From positions 786,637,390 to 786,701,389 of the forward strand of contig CM048745.1 in assembly GCA_026315105.1 (NCBI GenBank): a DNA stretch of 64,000 nt, written 5' to 3'. The stretch comes from Locusta migratoria. Its lineage: Eukaryota > Arthropoda > Insecta > Orthoptera > Acrididae. Made by a program: the position numbers and the translations under genes. The number at the start of each line of letters is the position of its first letter. The first letter of the stretch is position 1. Below the pieces are notes generated by a model, which saw nothing but the letters and a program-made list of their open reading frames with translations, ran no database searches and was not told the DNA's origin. This document shows positions 63,832 to 64,000 of the stretch, piece after piece.

Positions 63832-64000
63832 TTGGTTAGGGGGGTGCACTCAAGCCTTGTGAGGCCACCTGAGGAGCTACTTGAATGAGCAGTAGCGGCT
63901 CCGGTCACGGATAACGACACAACGGGCGGGAGTGCGGGGTCCTGACCACGTCCCCCTCCACACCGCATCCGGTAACGCGGAGAATGACATGGTGGCCGGT
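63832..64000. repeat. Interspersed repeat cut by the window edge
   Basis: GGGGGGTGCACTCAAGCCTT, GTGAGGCCACCTGAGGAGCT, CAGTAGCGGCTCCGGTCACG and CCTCCACACCGCATCC match a repeat I recall from grasshopper genomes. Orientation, class and right end unknown. Confidence 0.4.

Overview
This window looks like intergenic or intronic DNA from a large, repeat-rich insect genome. The repeats point to an orthopteran (grasshopper or locust type): abundant tRNA-derived SINEs, CR1/jockey-like and RTE-like LINEs, Penelope-like elements, Helitrons, Tc1/mariner copies and a TTAA-target DNA transposon. The lineage call rests on remembered repeat sequences, not on a search. I see no intact host protein-coding gene, no rRNA and no convincing functional tRNA gene. 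Nearly every recognisable protein segment is transposon debris with frameshifts, stops or lost catalytic residues.

Layout. 0.3-1.2 kb: LINE fragment. 2.4-5.7 kb: SINE, Helitron end, RTE-type LINE (minus), fold-back element. 6.1-7.7 kb: cluster of tRNA-like repeats. 8.1-11 kb: tandem 737-bp repeat whose second copy is split by a LINE. 11.1-12.8 kb: LINE, then a Penelope-like fragment split by a palindromic tRNA-derived repeat (called B here). 13.7-15 kb: second LINE type. 16-16.5 kb: SINE A split by B. 17 kb: unrecognised degenerate coding block. 18.5-25.4 kb: LINE, Tc1, SINE and Helitron pieces. 26.8-27.8 kb: LINE 3' end and one unrecognised 113-codon reading frame. 29.3-32.5 kb: two RTE copies. 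32.5-36.5 kb and 37.7-41.6 kb: AT-rich, repeat-poor. 36.7-37.7 kb: tandem duplication across a B insertion. 41.6-43.5 kb: Helitron helicase scrap and LINEs. 44.3-48.7 kb: fold-back element in a SINE, then two abutting Helitrons. 49.3-51.3 kb: RTE-like copy, then a Penelope-like element with an inverted pLTR fragment at its 5' side. 52.3-53.9 kb: two oppositely oriented mariners. 54-57 kb: SINEs and LINE scraps. 57.1-57.6 kb: GC/CpG-rich island. 57.6-61.1 kb: TTAA-flanked Kolobok-like transposon loaded with later insertions. 61.5-62.4 kb: 906-bp Tc1/mariner-superfamily deletion derivative with long TIRs. 63.8-64 kb: repeat cut by the window edge.

Target-site duplications (TSDs) give a relative chronology. 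SINE A is inserted in LINEs, a Helitron, the Penelope-like element, a mariner and B. B is inserted in SINE A and in a Penelope-like element, so A and B were active over overlapping periods. The most interesting material is (i) a recurring hairpin followed by GAAAC that resembles a hammerhead-ribozyme core and appears to derive from Penelope-type pLTRs, (ii) the precisely abutting Helitrons, (iii) the Kolobok-like element, and (iv) the palindromic or dimeric B family.

Names SINE A, SINE C, B, D and E are labels for this annotation only. Coordinates of decayed elements are approximate unless TSDs or TIRs fix them.
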